Both the position numbers and the translations under genes were made by a program. 64,000 nucleotides of DNA. Source: Pseudarthrobacter sp. Fe7 (GTDB taxonomy: Bacteria > Actinomycetota > Actinomycetes > Actinomycetales > Micrococcaceae). Location: NCBI GenBank assembly GCA_024372495.1, contig CP099977.1, positions 3,348,001 to 3,412,000 of the forward strand, read 5' to 3'. Below are positions 48,702 through 59,573 of this stretch, piece after piece. The notes beneath the pieces are model-generated. The model was not told where the DNA came from and made no database searches. It saw nothing but the letters and a program-made list of their open reading frames with translations. Within the stretch, counting starts at the first letter, position 1. Every line of letters begins with the position of its first letter.

Positions 48702-51700
48702 AGAAGACACGTTCAAAGACGGCCCTGGCCCGTCGGCTTACCCGCAGGTAGTCCTCCTCCAGAGCGGCGGCATGTCCCGGCTCGTAGCCGCACCAGCGCG
48801 CCACGGCCTCAAGGTCACGGCGGGAGGAGGGCAGCAGGTCGGACGCCTTGCCGCTCCAGATGACGTTTGCGGACCGGATGCGGCTGGCAAGGCGCCAGGC
48901 GTCGGCCAGGAGCCCGGCATCGGCGGCGTCCAGCAGTCCCAGGTCCACAGCGGCCGAAAGGGCCTCCAGCGTGGACGTGGTCCGGAGCGCCGGATGCTTG
49001 CCCGCGTGCTGGAGCTGGAGCAGCTGGACCAGCCACTCAACATCGCTGAGGCCGCCGCGGCCCAGTTTGAGGTGCCGCGCGGGGTCTGCGCCGCGCGGCA
49101 GCCGCTCGGATTCCACCCTGGCCTTGACGCGCCTGATCTCGCGCACGTCCTGCTCTTCCACAGTGTCCGGATAGCGGATGGGATCGATCAGCTTGAGGAA
49201 GTCGGCGGCCAGGGCATCGTCCCCGGCCATGGGGCGTGCCCGCAGCAGCGCCTGCGCTTCCCAGATCAGGGACCAGCGGCGGTAATACTCGGCGAAGGAG
49301 TCCAGGGAGCGCACCATGGCGCCGTTCTTGCCCTCGGGTCGGAGGTCTGCGTCCATCTGGAGGACGCGTTCTGCCATGATGGCCGGCTTCAGCGGCTGGG
49401 TGAGCAGGCTCGATACCTTTGCCACAATGCGGGCGGCCTGTTCCTGCGCCTCCGTTTCGGAGAAGCCCGGGAGCGCGCGGTGCACGTACATGACGTCCGC
49501 GTCCGAGCCATAGCCGATTTCCCGGCCGCCCTGGCGGCCCATGGCAACCACCAGCACGGTGGTCTTGAGCGGTCCGGTGGCGGATACGATTCCTTCAGCT
49601 ACCCGCAGGGCCCCGAGGACGGCGGCGCGGTCCGTGTCTGCTAACGCCTTGCCTACCTGGTCCTGGTCCAGGAGGCCGGCGGAATCGGCGATGGCGATGC
49701 GCAGGATCTCCCGCCGGCGGATCAGCCGGATCAGGCGCATGGCGCTCTCCGGGTCCGAGTGCCGGGACATCTTGGCGATGATCTCCTGCCACTGGGCCTC
49801 AAAGCCCACAGGCACCAGGTCCTTGTCCTGCCCGAGCCACGCCACGGACTCCGGCGAGACCTCCAGGAGGTCTGCAATCAGCCGGGAGTTGGACAGCATG
49901 TGGCACAGGCGTTCGGCAGCGGCGTTGGAGTCCCGAAGGAGGCCCAGGTACCAGTGCGTGGTGCCCAATGCCTCGCTGACGCGACGGAATGCGAGCAGGC
50001 CGGCGTCCGGGTCCACGCCTTCGGCGAGCCAGTCAAGCAGGATGGGCAGGAGCTGGCGCTGCAGGGCGGCGCGGCGGCTCACCCCGGCTGTGAGTGCCTC
50101 GATGTGGCGCATGGCGCCCTGCGGGTCCCGGTATCCCAGGGCAGCGAGTCTTCCCTGGGCTGCCTCGGGGGTCAGCTTGGCGTCCTCGCTGCTGAGCTTG
50201 GCCGCCGTGTTCAGCAGCGGCCGGTAGAAGATGCGTTCGTGCAGTGCACGGACCGAGCGCTTGGTCCGCTGCCACGCGGTCAGCAGGGAATCCGGGCTGG
50301 GCCGCTCGCTGGAAAACGGCCCCAGCACGGCTTTGGCCAGGGAGCGCTGCGCCGGCTCCGCTACGGGCATGAGGTGGGTGCGGCGCAGCTGGAACAGCTG
50401 GATCCGGTGTTCCAGGAGCCGGAGGTAACGGTAGGCGTTGTCGAAGGCGGCGGCGTCGGAACGGCCAATGTAGCCTCCTGCCGACAGGGCGGCAATCGCA
50501 GAGGTGGTGTCCCGCCGTCGTAATGACTCATCTGCCTTGCCGTGGACCAACTGAAGCAGCTGGACAGTGAATTCGACATCCCGTAATCCACCGCGGCCCA
50601 GCTTGATCTGGCGTTGCTCCTCAGCGGCCGGAATGTTCTCGGTGACCCGGCGGCGCATGGCCTGGACGGACTCCACGAAACCTTCGCGCCCGGCCGAGCT
50701 CCAGATCAGCGGGGCCACGGCTTCCTCGTAGGCCCTGCCCAGCGCGGCGTCGCCGGCGATGGCGCGGGCCTTGAGCAGCGCCTGGAATTCCCAGCTCTCC
50801 GCCCACCGGGCGTAGTACGTCTCGTGGGAGGCGAGCGTGCGGACCAGCGGGCCCGATTTGCCCTCCGGCCTGAGGTTCGCGTCCACCTCCCACAGGCCTG
50901 GTTCCCTGGCCACCGAGGAGATGGCCCTGGAGATGCCGCTTGCCAGGGCCGTGCCGATGGTGTTGGCCTTCGCGTCCTCCAGGCTGCCGGGGTCCACCAC
51001 GTAGATAACGTCGACATCGGAGATGTAGTTCAGTTCCCGAGCACCGCACTTGCCCATGCCAATGACTGCCAGCCCGACGTCGGCAACGTCCGCGGCGCTG
51101 TGCTGCTCCGCCGCCTCCGCCCGGGAAACGGCGAGGGCGGCCTCGATGGCGGCAGCGGCAAGGTCTGCGAGTTCACCCCCACTGCCGGCAGGAAGTCCAG
51201 CGGATCCGCGGCGCAGAGGTCCTTGACGGCGAGGTCCACCAGCCCCCGCCGGTAGGCGGTACGCAGGGCAGCATAGGCGTCCACGCCGGTGGCGGCGGCA
51301 ACGGGACGGGCAGCGCGGGGGTCGGCGCCCACTGCCTGCAGGAGCGTGGCGCGCAGCCTGGCGGGATCAGCCGGCAGCGGCTCGGGACTGGCCCTGACCC
51401 GGAAGGCCTCCAGGTGCTCCGGGTGCCGGATGAGGAACTCCCCCAGGGCCTCGGAGGCGCCCAGGACCCTGAACATGGGCTCGCTGTCCTCCGCGTCCGC
51501 GGCTGCCAGTTCCCGCAGGCTGCGGGTGCTTTTCGATCAGCCGGACCAGCGACTGCAGCGCGGTGTCGGGGCTGGCCGCAAGCTGCAGCCCGGCAAAGAG
51601 CCTGTCCTGGTCCAGCCCCTCGAGTTCGCGCGCGGCCAGGAACCGCTCGCCCTTCTCCAGGTCGCTGAATCCGGCCGCGATCAGGCGGCGTGCCAGGCTC

Positions 51701-51711
51701 ACACCCTGCAC
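48691..51711 (-). CDS. glnE: Bifunctional glutamine synthetase adenylyltransferase/deadenylylase (two frameshifts in this assembly)
   Basis: About 1006 aa after repair. It has two nucleotidyltransferase domains: VIGMGKCGARELNYISDVDVIYV in the N-terminal half and VVAMGRQGGREIGYGSDADVMYV in the C-terminal half, each with a downstream KLGRGGLRDVEFTVQLLQL- or KLGRGGLSDVEWLVQLLQL-type segment. It adds or removes AMP on the Tyr of GlnA1. Frame breaks are at about 51526-51531, where RLIEK meets TRSLREL, and at 51172-51175, where one C is lost. GTG 51711 follows the repaired glnA2 stop directly (TAGGTG), so the two are tightly coupled. Confidence 0.93.
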
Positions 51712-53053
51712 CTAGAGGATGCCGAGGTTGCGCTGCAGGCTCGTAGGGCGTCACCTGCAGGCGGTAGTCCTGCCATTCGGCGCGCTTGTTGCGCAGGAAG
51801 TGTTCGTAGACCTGTTCGCCCAGGATCTGCGGCATCAGCTCCGAGTCCTCCATGGAACGGATGGCATCGTGCAGGCTGGCCGGCAGCGGGTCGTGGCCCA
51901 TGGCGCGGCGTTCCGCGGAGCTCAGCGACCAGACGTCGTCCTCGGCTGCCGCCGGAAGGTCGTAGCCTTCCTCGATGCCCTTCAGCCCTGCGCCGAGCAG
52001 GACGGCGTAGGCGAGGTAAGGGTTCGCCGCGGAGTCGATGCCGCGGTACTCGATCCGGGCGGACTGGCCTTTGCCGGGCTTGTAGAGCGGCACTCGGACC
52101 AGCGCGGAGCGGTTGTTGTGGCCCCAGCTGAGGTAGCTGGGTGCCTCGCCGCCGCCCCACAGTCGCTTGTAGGAGTTGACGAACTGGTTGGTGACGGCGG
52201 TGAATTCCGGTGCGTGCTTGAGGATGCCGGCGATGAACTGCCGGGCCGTCTTGGACAGCTGGAACTCTGCTCCGGCCTCGAAGAACGCGTTGCTGTCACC
52301 CTCGAAGAGCGAGAAGTGGGTGTGCATGCCGGACCCCGGGTGGTCGGTGAACGGCTTGGGCATGAACGTGGCGTACGTACCCTGCTGCAGTGCAACTTCC
52401 TTGATGACGGTGCGGAACGTCATGATGTTGTCGGCCGTCTGCAGCGCATCGGCGTAGCGCAGGTCGATTTCGTTCTGGCCGGGGCCTGCCTCATGGTGGC
52501 TGAATTCCACGGAAATGCCCACGGATTCCAGCATGGTCACCGCGGTGCGGCGGAAGTCCTGGGCCACGCCGCCCGGCACATGGTCAAAGTAGCCGCCCTC
52601 ATCAACCGGCACCGGTGCGCCGTTCGGGCCGGGCTCGTGCGACTTGAGCAGGTAGAACTCGATCTCGGGGTGGGTGTAGCAGGTGAAGCCCATGTCTGCG
52701 GCCTTGGCAAGGGTCCGCTTAAGCACGTTTCGCGGATCGGCGGCGGACGGCTCGCCGTCGGGGGTCAGGATGTCGCAGAACATCCTGGAGGTCTGTTCCG
52801 TCTCACCGCGCCATGGCAGGATCTGGAAGGTGGCGGGGTCCGGCTGGGCCAGCATGTCGGATTCGAAGACACGGGCCAGGCCCTCGATGGAGGAACCATC
52901 GAACCCGAGGCCTTCCTCGAACGCTCCCTCGACTTCCGCAGGCGCCAGCGCCACGGACTTCAGCGAACCCACGACGTCGGTAAACCACAGGCGCACGAAA
53001 CGCACGTCGCGCTCTTCGATCGTGCGCAGGACAAACTCTTGCTGGCGGTCCAT
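51712..53053 (-). CDS. glnA2: Glutamine synthetase-like GlnA2 (frameshifted at the last residues in this assembly)
   Basis: 446 aa after repair. A type I fold with FDGSSIEGLARVFESD, HPEIEFYLLKSHEPG, EAGPGQNEIDLRY, GSGMHTHFSLF and RIEYRGIDSAANPYLAYA. It lacks the NLYDLP-type adenylylation Tyr (the region reads GIEEGYDLPAAAEDDV), so its control differs from GlnA1. The CAGGCTC at 51736-51742 has one extra base; removing it gives the family ending YELQRNLGIL and TAG 51712-51714. ATG 53053 has agaagagg upstream. Corresponds to Rv2222c; in Streptomyces related GlnA paralogues act on polyamines, so the substrate should stay open. Confidence 0.9.
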
Positions 53054-53329
53054 GATGGCCTCTTCTCCGGTCAACGTCCATGCTCCGGGGTCCGCGCAAA
53101 GGGGAAAGCCGGCAGCAGTTCATCAACACTGTACTAATCATTCGGCGCCGATGCTTGAGCCTGCGCCGTGCGTAACACAGCATTAACCTGGCATGCCGCC
53201 CAAGCCACCCCCCGGCACGGTTTTCGGCGGCCAACGCACCCTTCCCGGCGCTGCGGCCATGATGCTAATCACCTTTCACCGGGATGGCCACGGTAGCTAG
53301 GACAGCGGGTACCGCACTACGCTCTTCCC

Positions 53330-54225
53330 ATGGCCTCCAGCAACAGTTCCGACTCCAGCGCGTCCGCAGAAGTACCCGCCCCTTACGGCAGCGGCCCTTC
53401 CGCAGCGGCTGCGGCCGCTGCGGAACGGAAGCCTGCGAAGGTCCGCATCCACCACCTTCAGCAGGCCAAGCGCGACGGCGCCAGGTTCGCCATGCTCACG
53501 GCCTACGAGCAGTACACTGCCGAAATATTCGACGCCGCCGGCATCGAGGTGCTCCTGGTTGGGGATTCGGCGTCCAACAATGTCTTTGGCAATGAGACCA
53601 GCCTCCCGGTGACCATCGATGAGCTCCTCCCCTTGTGCCGGGCTGTGGCAAGGTCCGCCAAGCGGGCGCTGGTGGTGGCGGACCTGCCGTTCGGCAGCTA
53701 CGAGGTCAGCGCCGGCCAGGCTGTGGAAGCCGGTGTCCGGTTCCTGAAGGAGGGCCTTGCCCACGCGGTAAAGATCGAGGGCGGCCAGTATTACGCACCC
53801 ACCGTCCGGGCCATGGTGCAGGCAGGCATTCCGGTCATGGCGCATATCGGCTTCACCCCCAAAGCGAACACGCGCTGGGCGGGTACCGCGTCCAGGGCCG
53901 GGGAGACGACGCCAAGCGGCTGATCGATGACGCCCGCGCCCTTGAAGAGGCCGGGGCGTTCTGCGTGCTGATGGAGATGGTGCCGGCGGAGACGGCTGCC
54001 GCGGTTGACGCCGCGGTGGGCGTCCCCACGATCGGCATCGGCGCGGGGAACGCGACCACGGGCCAGGTCCTTGTGTGGCAGGACATGGCTGGGTTGCGGG
54101 GAGGCCGGATGGCCAAGTTCGTCAAACAGTACGCAGACCTGCGCAGCACACTGCTGGACGCCGCCACCGCCTACGGCAACGACGTCCGCTCCGGCCAGTT
54201 CCCCGGCCCGGAACACTCGTTCTAG
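53330..54225 (+). CDS. panB: 3-methyl-2-oxobutanoate hydroxymethyltransferase (frameshifted in this assembly)
   Basis: 298 aa after repair. It catalyses the first committed step of pantothenate synthesis, transferring a hydroxymethyl group from methylene-tetrahydrofolate. Landmarks: [59 protein letters not shown] with the catalytic Glu, and [19 protein letters not shown]. An Ala/Ser-rich tail of about 35 residues precedes the core. One C is lost in the run at 53855-53859; restoring it joins HIGFTPQS to [13 protein letters not shown]. Rv2225 counterpart at the end of the conserved block. Confidence 0.95.
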
Positions 54226-54240
54226 GCCGGGACAGGCGGT

Positions 54241-54405
54241 TCAGTCGTCGTCGCCCTTTTCCCAGGCCTCGTTGCGCGCCTGGACCTTCTCCATGGCGTG
54301 TTCCGCTTCGGCCCGGGTCTTGTAGGGGCCGATGAGCTGGCTCCAGTCCGACAGACGGTCCTCTTCCACCTCGTGCGTCTTGATGTTGAACCAGTACTCA
54401 GTCAT
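54241..54405 (-). CDS. Small SPOR-type protein
   Basis: 54 aa. MTEYWFNIKTHEVEEDRLSDWSQ then LIGPYKTRAEAEHAMEKVQARNEAW matches the SPOR-like repeat pattern (YxxxG-PYxTxAEAExA) found in a tiny actinobacterial protein. SPOR domains bind denuded peptidoglycan, but this one has no signal peptide, so it is probably cytoplasmic with another role. ATG 54405 has gaggag 5 bases upstream, which settles the start. It lies between panB and map on the other strand. Confidence 0.72.
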   Translation of the reverse strand: MTEYWFNIKTHEVEEDRLSDWSQLIGPYKTRAEAEHAMEKVQARNEAWEKGDDD

Positions 54406-54514
54406 CGATGCTCCTCGTTGAGGCGGCAGGAAAACCGGGCGTGATCCACGTAACACAAACACTTACGTGTGCCCTCCGCCGCTTGTCGGTTGTTAGGCGT
54501 TCTGCGGTGCCTTA

Positions 54515-54526
54515 TATGATCAATCT
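54515..54526 (+). promoter_or_regulatory. -10 hexamer of map, leaderless type
   Basis: TATGAT at 54515-54520 ends 6 bases before ATG 54527, with no Shine-Dalgarno sequence. Confidence 0.55.
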
Positions 54527-55405
54527 ATGCCTTCCCTTGCCTCCACTGCACCCATTGGCACCCTCACCCCGGGTACCCTGAGTCCGCAGCGTCCCGTCCC
54601 GGCGTCCATCCCCCGTCCGGAGTACGTCGGCAAGCCGGCCCCGGCCAAATTCGCCGGCTCCGAGGTCAAGTCCGCAGAGACAATCGAGAAGATCCGGATT
54701 GCCGGAAAGATCGCTGCGCAGGCCATCGTGGAAGTTGGCAAGCATATCCAGCCCGGTGTCACCACCGATGAACTGGACAAGGTGGGGCATGAATTCCTGC
54801 TGGACCACAACGCTTACCCGTCCACGCTCGGCTACCGCGGATTCCCCAAGTCCCTGTGCTCGTCGCTGAACGAGGTCATCTGCCACGGCATCCCGGACAG
54901 CACCGTGGTCCAGGACGGCGACATCCTGAACATCGACATCACCGCCTACCTCAACGGCGTCCACGGAGACACCAATTACACGTTCCTGGTGGGGGACGTG
55001 GATGAGGAGTCCCGGCTGCTGGTGGAGCGGACCCGGGAGTCACTGAACCGGGCCATCAAGGCCGTGGCGCCGGGACGTGAAATCAACGTCATCGGCCGGA
55101 CTATCCAGTCCTACGCCAAGCGCTTTGGCTACGGTGTGGTCCGCGACTTCACCGGCCACGGGGTTGGCGAAGCATTCCACACCGGGCTCATCATCCCGCA
55201 CTACGACGCTGCCCCTGCCTACAACACGGTGATCGAGGCCGGAATGGTGTTCACCATCGAACCGATGCTCACACTCGGCACCGTGGAGTGGGACATGTGG
55301 AGCGACGACTGGACCGTGGTCACCCGGGACCACAAGCGCACCGCACAGTTCGAGCACACCCTGCTGGTCACCGAGACCGGCGCCGAAATCCTCACCCTGC
55401 CGTAG
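54527..55405 (+). CDS. map: Methionine aminopeptidase, type I
   Basis: 292 aa, intact. Removes the initiator Met from new proteins. Metal-binding residues appear in [20 protein letters not shown] (two Asp), [11 protein letters not shown] (His), VFTIEPML (Glu) and QFEHTLLVT (Glu). A proline-rich N-terminal extension of about 40 residues resembles the type Ic enzymes of mycobacteria, which may use it to bind the ribosome. Confidence 0.95.
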   Translation: MPSLASTAPIGTLTPGTLSPQRPVPASIPRPEYVGKPAPAKFAGSEVKSAETIEKIRIAGKIAAQAIVEVGKHIQPGVTTDELDKVGHEFLLDHNAYPSTLGYRGFPKSLCSSLNEVICHGIPDSTVVQDGDILNIDITAYLNGVHGDTNYTFLVGDVDEESRLLVERTRESLNRAIKAVAPGREINVIGRTIQSYAKRFGYGVVRDFTGHGVGEAFHTGLIIPHYDAAPAYNTVIEAGMVFTIEPMLTLGTVEWDMWSDDWTVVTRDHKRTAQFEHTLLVTETGAEILTLP

Positions 55406-55512
55406 TGTGTCGGCCATGCTCCCGGGCATGGCTCCCGGTCCACGCCGGACACCTTTTGGGCCGCCTCGAGCCGCCCCTTTTCCTGCCCGCCCCTCTCAAG
55501 AACGGAATCCCA

Positions 55513-56316
55513 TTGGCCAAGAAGGATGAGAAGTCGCACAAGAACGCACCGCTGATCGGCATCGACATCGGCGGTACGGGCATCAAGGGCGGCATTGTCG
55601 ACCTGAAAAAGGGCAAGCTCCTGGGCGAACGCTTCCGGGTGCCCACCCCGCAGCCCGCCACCCCTGAGGCCGTCGCCGAGGCCGTAGCCCAGGTGGTGGC
55701 CGAACTGTCGGCGCGCCCCGAGGCTCCGGAAGCCGGCTCCCCCGTGGGCGTGACCTTCCCGGGAATCATCCAGCACGGCGTGGTCCACTCCGCTGCCAAC
55801 GTGGACAAGAGCTGGCTTGACACGGACATCGACGCCCTCCTCACGGCCAAGCTTGGCCGGCCCGTGGAAGTCATCAACGATGCCGACGCCGCCGGCCTGG
55901 CCGAGGCACGGTACGGCGCCGGCGCCGGCGTCTCCGGCACCGTCCTGGTGATCACCCTTGGCACCGGCATCGGCTCAGCCTTCATCTTCGACGGAAAGCT
56001 GGTCCCCAACGCGGAATTGGGCCACCTGGAGATTGACGGTTTTGACGCCGAATCGAAGGCATCCGCCGTTGCCCGCGAACGGGACGGGCTGTCCTGGGAC
56101 GAGTACAGCGTGCTCCTGCAGCGCTACTTCTCGCATGTGGAATTCCTGTTCTCGCCGGAACTGTTCATTGTGGGCGGCGGAATCTCAAAGCGCGCCGACG
56201 AGTACCTTCCCAACCTCAAGCTCCGCACGCCTATCGTGCCTGCTGTCCTCCGTAACGAGGCAGGCATTGTGGGAGCGGCGCTGGAAATCGCACTCCAGCA
56301 CAAACTGGCCAAGTAG
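55513..56316 (+). CDS. ppgK: Polyphosphate glucokinase (ROK family)
   Basis: 267 aa from TTG 55513. Phosphorylates glucose using polyphosphate or ATP. The ATP/polyP site is [35 protein letters not shown] carries the catalytic Asp, and [18 protein letters not shown] and [15 protein letters not shown] follow. The TTG is chosen since it starts just before the first strand with a purine-rich stretch upstream; in-frame codons further up lie in the map 3' region. In M. tuberculosis ppgK (Rv2702) is next to sigA; here it is apart. Confidence 0.92.
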   Translation: MAKKDEKSHKNAPLIGIDIGGTGIKGGIVDLKKGKLLGERFRVPTPQPATPEAVAEAVAQVVAELSARPEAPEAGSPVGVTFPGIIQHGVVHSAANVDKSWLDTDIDALLTAKLGRPVEVINDADAAGLAEARYGAGAGVSGTVLVITLGTGIGSAFIFDGKLVPNAELGHLEIDGFDAESKASAVARERDGLSWDEYSVLLQRYFSHVEFLFSPELFIVGGGISKRADEYLPNLKLRTPIVPAVLRNEAGIVGAALEIALQHKLAK

Positions 56317-56325
56317 GGGTGGTGC

Positions 56326-56370
56326 CGGTGGCGGCTGCGGCTTCCCCTCCGCTGCCGCCACCGGAGTTTT
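56326..56370 (+). terminator. Rho-independent terminator after ppgK
   Basis: An 11-bp GC stem, ccggtggcggc with gccgccaccgg, followed by agtttt. On the other strand it lies at the likely true end of nrdR, so it may serve both genes. Confidence 0.72.
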
Positions 56371-56868
56371 AGAGGGGCTCTTCTCGGAGCTTTTGGCGCT
56401 GGCCGGCCCCTTGGCGTCTTCCCCGGCCTCGTGGCGGAGAAGGGCAATGGCAGTCTCAAAGTCCTCGAGGGACTCAAAGGCCTGGTAAACGCTGGCGAAG
56501 CGAAGGTAGGCCACCTCGTCGAGTTTCTGCAGTGGCCCCAGGATCACCAGGCCAACCTCGTGCGCCTCGATTTCGGCGGCCCCCGAGGCACGGATCTGCT
56601 CTTCGACTTCCTGGGCCAGCATGGCGAGGTCGTCTTCGCTCACGGGACGGCCCTGGCACGCCTTGCGCACGCCGTTGATGACCTTGCTGCGGCTGAAGGG
56701 CTCCCCCACCCCGGAACGCTTGATCACGGACAGGCTGGTGGTTTCCACCGTAGTGAACCGGCGGCCGCACTCAGGGCACTGCCGGCGCCTGCGGATGGCC
56801 GAGCCGTCGTCCGTCATCCGGCTGTCCACCACGCGGGAATCGGGGTTGCGGCAGAACGGGCAGTACAT
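56369..56868 (-). CDS. nrdR: Ribonucleotide reductase repressor NrdR (C terminus probably frameshifted)
   Basis: Zinc ribbon [17 protein letters not shown]...[10 protein letters not shown] at the N terminus, then an ATP-cone ([27 protein letters not shown]). It represses ribonucleotide reductase genes according to ATP/dATP. As read, the frame runs on to 56185, 227 aa, overlapping ppgK by 130 bases, which is too long. One more G in the runs near 56393-56410 would give a basic tail and stop TAA 56369-56371, 166 aa, the normal length, right before the terminator. I give that end; 56185 is the alternative. In some actinobacteria hisD lies nearby, as here. Confidence 0.88.
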
Positions 56869-57003
56869 GGCGTTCCCCCTTTTCGCTTGTGGTGTGCAAC
56901 GGAATTGAAGCCATCAGCACCGCCGGGGGCGATGCCGTGGCGTATCCCAGTTTACGGGCATATCTGGGGTAACAACAATCCTGTAATTACTACATGTAGT
57001 GTG

Positions 57004-58377
57004 TCAGCGGCCGCCGGGGAACCTGGCGGTGACGGCGTCCCCGTGGGCCGGAAGATCCTCGGCCCGGGACAGGCTCACGATGTGCCCGCTGACCTCAGCG
57101 AGTGCGTCGCGGCTGTAGTTGACCACCTGGATGGCACGCAGGAAAGTGGTCACGTTCAGGCCCGACGAAAAAGCTGCGGTGCCGCTGGTGGGCAGCACGT
57201 GGTTGGAGCCGGCGCAGTAGTCGCCGAGGCTGACCGGGCTGTAGTCGCCCACGAAAATGGCGCCCGCGTTCCGGATGCGTGCGGCCACCGCGGCAGCGTC
57301 CCGGGTCATGATTTCCAGGTGCTCTGCGGCGTAGGCGTCACAGGCAGCGATGCCCTGCTCCAGGCCGTCCACCATGACGACGCCGGACTGCGGACCGGAC
57401 AGCGCCTCCTGCACCCTGGCCGCGTGCTTGGTTGCGGCGGCCTGCAGGGCGAGTTCGGCCCGCACGGCAGCGGCAAGGTCCTCGGAGTCGGTAATGAGGA
57501 CCGACGCCGCCTTGGGATCGTGCTCGGCCTGGCTGAGCAGGTCGGCAGCAACCAGGGCTGGCTGGGCGGAGCTGTCCGCCAGGATGGCGATCTCGGTGGT
57601 CCCTGCCTCTGAGTCGATACCCACGACGCCCTTGACCAGGCGCTTGGCCGTGGCGACAAAAATGTTGCCGGGGCCGGTCACCACGTCCACGGGATCCAGG
57701 GCCGGACCTGCCTCCGTGGCTTCGATGCCGTAGGCGAAGGCGGCGATGGCCTGGGCCCCGCCGATGGCGTAGACCTCCGTAATGCCCAGCAACGCCGCCG
57801 CTGCAAGGATGGTGGGGTGCGGCAGGCCGCCGAATTCCTTCTGGGGTGGCGAGGCCAGGGCTATGGAGTCCACGCCTGCCGCCGACGCGGGGACCACATT
57901 CATGATCACCGACGACGGGTACACGGCCAGGCCGCCGGGAACGTACAGCCCCACGCGGGCCACAGGCACCCACTTCTGGCTGACCACGGCACCGTCGCCG
58001 AGCTCGACGTCCACATTGCGGGGGCGCTGCCGGTCAGCGAACTTCCGTGCGCGGCCGATGGACTCCTCCAGCGCAGCCCGCACCGCCGGATCCAACTGTT
58101 CCAGCGCCGCGTCGATTGCCTCGATGGGGACCAGCGGGTGCCCCTGCGCTACGCCGTCGAACCGTTCCGCCAGTTCCGCAAGGGCTTCGAAGCCCCTCTG
58201 GCGGACGGCGGAAATGATCTGCAGGACCTTCTCCTCGGCGTCTGCCATGGTCTGCCCCTTGGCGCGGGGTACCGCGGCGCGGAGGGCCGCGAGGGTCAGG
58301 TTGCGGCCCCGAAGGTCAATGGTGCGGAAGTCGACGGCGGCTGTCACGGGGGCGGGAAACTCCGGGGATGTGGTCAC
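57004..58377 (-). CDS. hisD: Histidinol dehydrogenase
   Basis: 457 aa, intact. Performs the last two oxidations of histidine synthesis. Landmarks: [86 protein letters not shown] (zinc-ligand Gln and His) and AAEHLEIM. It starts 4 bases after the upstream membrane protein gene, so the two are co-transcribed. nrdR follows 135 bases downstream in the same direction. Confidence 0.96.
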   Translation of the reverse strand: MTTSPEFPAPVTAAVDFRTIDLRGRNLTLAALRAAVPRAKGQTMADAEEKVLQIISAVRQRGFEALAELAERFDGVAQGHPLVPIEAIDAALEQLDPAVRAALEESIGRARKFADRQRPRNVDVELGDGAVVSQKWVPVARVGLYVPGGLAVYPSSVIMNVVPASAAGVDSIALASPPQKEFGGLPHPTILAAAALLGITEVYAIGGAQAIAAFAYGIEATEAGPALDPVDVVTGPGNIFVATAKRLVKGVVGIDSEAGTTEIAILADSSAQPALVAADLLSQAEHDPKAASVLITDSEDLAAAVRAELALQAAATKHAARVQEALSGPQSGVVMVDGLEQGIAACDAYAAEHLEIMTRDAAAVAARIRNAGAIFVGDYSPVSLGDYCAGSNHVLPTSGTAAFSSGLNVTTFLRAIQVVNYSRDALAEVSGHIVSLSRAEDLPAHGDAVTARFPGGR

Positions 58378-58381
58378 CGCT

Positions 58382-58915
58382 CTATTTTACGGGGCTGTGA
58401 ACGCCTGCCGTTCCCGCGCCGGCGGCCTGCGGTTTCCTACCCGGGGCCCCCACCAGCTCCAGGACGAAGACGGACACGGCGGTGGCGGCGGGCCAGAGCA
58501 GCAGCACCGGCCACGCCCGCAGCGAGAAGGCGATGCTGGCATTCGCCGAGGTATCCACCGCCGGGCCCCAGAGCCGTCCCGCGAGGATCCCTGTCCCCCA
58601 GGCCACTGCGCTGCCGGCCAGGGCTCCTGCGAGCCCTGCCAGCAGTGCCACCTGTGGGTCCGCACGCTTGCCGTCCGCCAGGAACACGGCGAGGAGGCAG
58701 CCGGCGAGCACCAGGATGCCGGCGAGGGTGAGGTCGCGCGGGAGCCACACCAGGGGCGCCGTGCCGGCCGCCAGGGCGGGGTCGCGGGTTATCAGGTTCA
58801 ACCCGCCCGGCGCCAGGACCCACCAGAGGAGTCCCGCCGGAATGCCCGCTGCCGCCGGGACCAGGAGCAGGGACCATGGCAGCTGCCGCCTGGCGGGGCG
58901 GGCGAAGTTCGTCAT
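58382..58915 (-). CDS. Membrane protein of unknown function, coupled to hisD
   Basis: 177 aa from ATG 58915. Four hydrophobic segments: [66 protein letters not shown]; and [24 protein letters not shown] conserved-looking [18 protein letters not shown] loop follows the first helix, as in actinobacterial DUF2567-like proteins. Its stop is 4 bases before hisD. No function is known. The longer open frame upstream to 59026 crosses the flavin reductase promoter region and is less likely. Confidence 0.62.
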   Translation of the reverse strand: MTNFARPARRQLPWSLLLVPAAAGIPAGLLWWVLAPGGLNLITRDPALAAGTAPLVWLPRDLTLAGILVLAGCLLAVFLADGKRADPQVALLAGLAGALAGSAVAWGTGILAGRLWGPAVDTSANASIAFSLRAWPVLLLWPAATAVSVFVLELVGAPGRKPQAAGAGTAGVHSPVK

Positions 58916-59043
58916 GCAACACACCTTAACAAAGGTTCCTGCAAGGTCATCGTGCGTGGTGCGGCCGCCCGCCTGTTTTCCGGCCGTGACCGCTGGCCAA
59001 TACGCTTGGGGAAAGAGATACGCCACTTAGTTCAGGAGTTCCG

Positions 59044-59544
59044 GTGACCGACAACAGCGAGCCGTTCGAGCAGACGTTCAGGGAGATGTTCCGCCGGCAT
59101 GCCGCGGGCGTGGCCATCATCACCGTGAATTACCAGGACGAACCGTACGGCTTTACCGCCACCTCGGTGGCTTCCCTCTCCGCCAAGCCCCCACGCTTCA
59201 CGTTCAACATGGCCCGCAGCTCCAGGTCCTGGCCTGCCGTGGCCAACACCCAGTATCTGGGGGTGCACATGCTGGGCCTGGAAAACCAGGAACTGGCAGC
59301 CCGCTTTGCGCGCCCCGGCAACCGCTTTGAAGGCAACCATTGGGAGATCGGCCCGCACGGCGTGCCCATCCTGAAGGACGTGGCCGGATGGCTGATCGGC
59401 GAGATCCAGATGCGCCTCTCCTTTGAGAACAATGCCGTGGTGGTGGTCCAGGTGGTGGACGGCCAGGTGGGTGGCGAAGGATCGCCCCTGCTCTACCACG
59501 GCGGCGCCTACGGGCAGCCGGTGCCGTTGGACTATGAGATCTAG
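59044..59544 (+). CDS. Flavin reductase-like domain protein
   Basis: 166 aa. FREMFRRHAAGVAIITVNYQDEPYGFTATSVASLSAKPPRFTFNMARSS is the classical FMN-binding start of the flavin reductase family. GEGSPLLYHGGAYG near the end is also conserved. It probably supplies reduced FMN to a monooxygenase, or is a small flavoprotein. GTG 59044 follows caggag. It converges on dnaE across a terminator. Confidence 0.87.
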   Translation: MTDNSEPFEQTFREMFRRHAAGVAIITVNYQDEPYGFTATSVASLSAKPPRFTFNMARSSRSWPAVANTQYLGVHMLGLENQELAARFARPGNRFEGNHWEIGPHGVPILKDVAGWLIGEIQMRLSFENNAVVVVQVVDGQVGGEGSPLLYHGGAYGQPVPLDYEI

Positions 59545-59573
59545 GCCCGGGCGCAAACCAGCGCGGCACAAAG

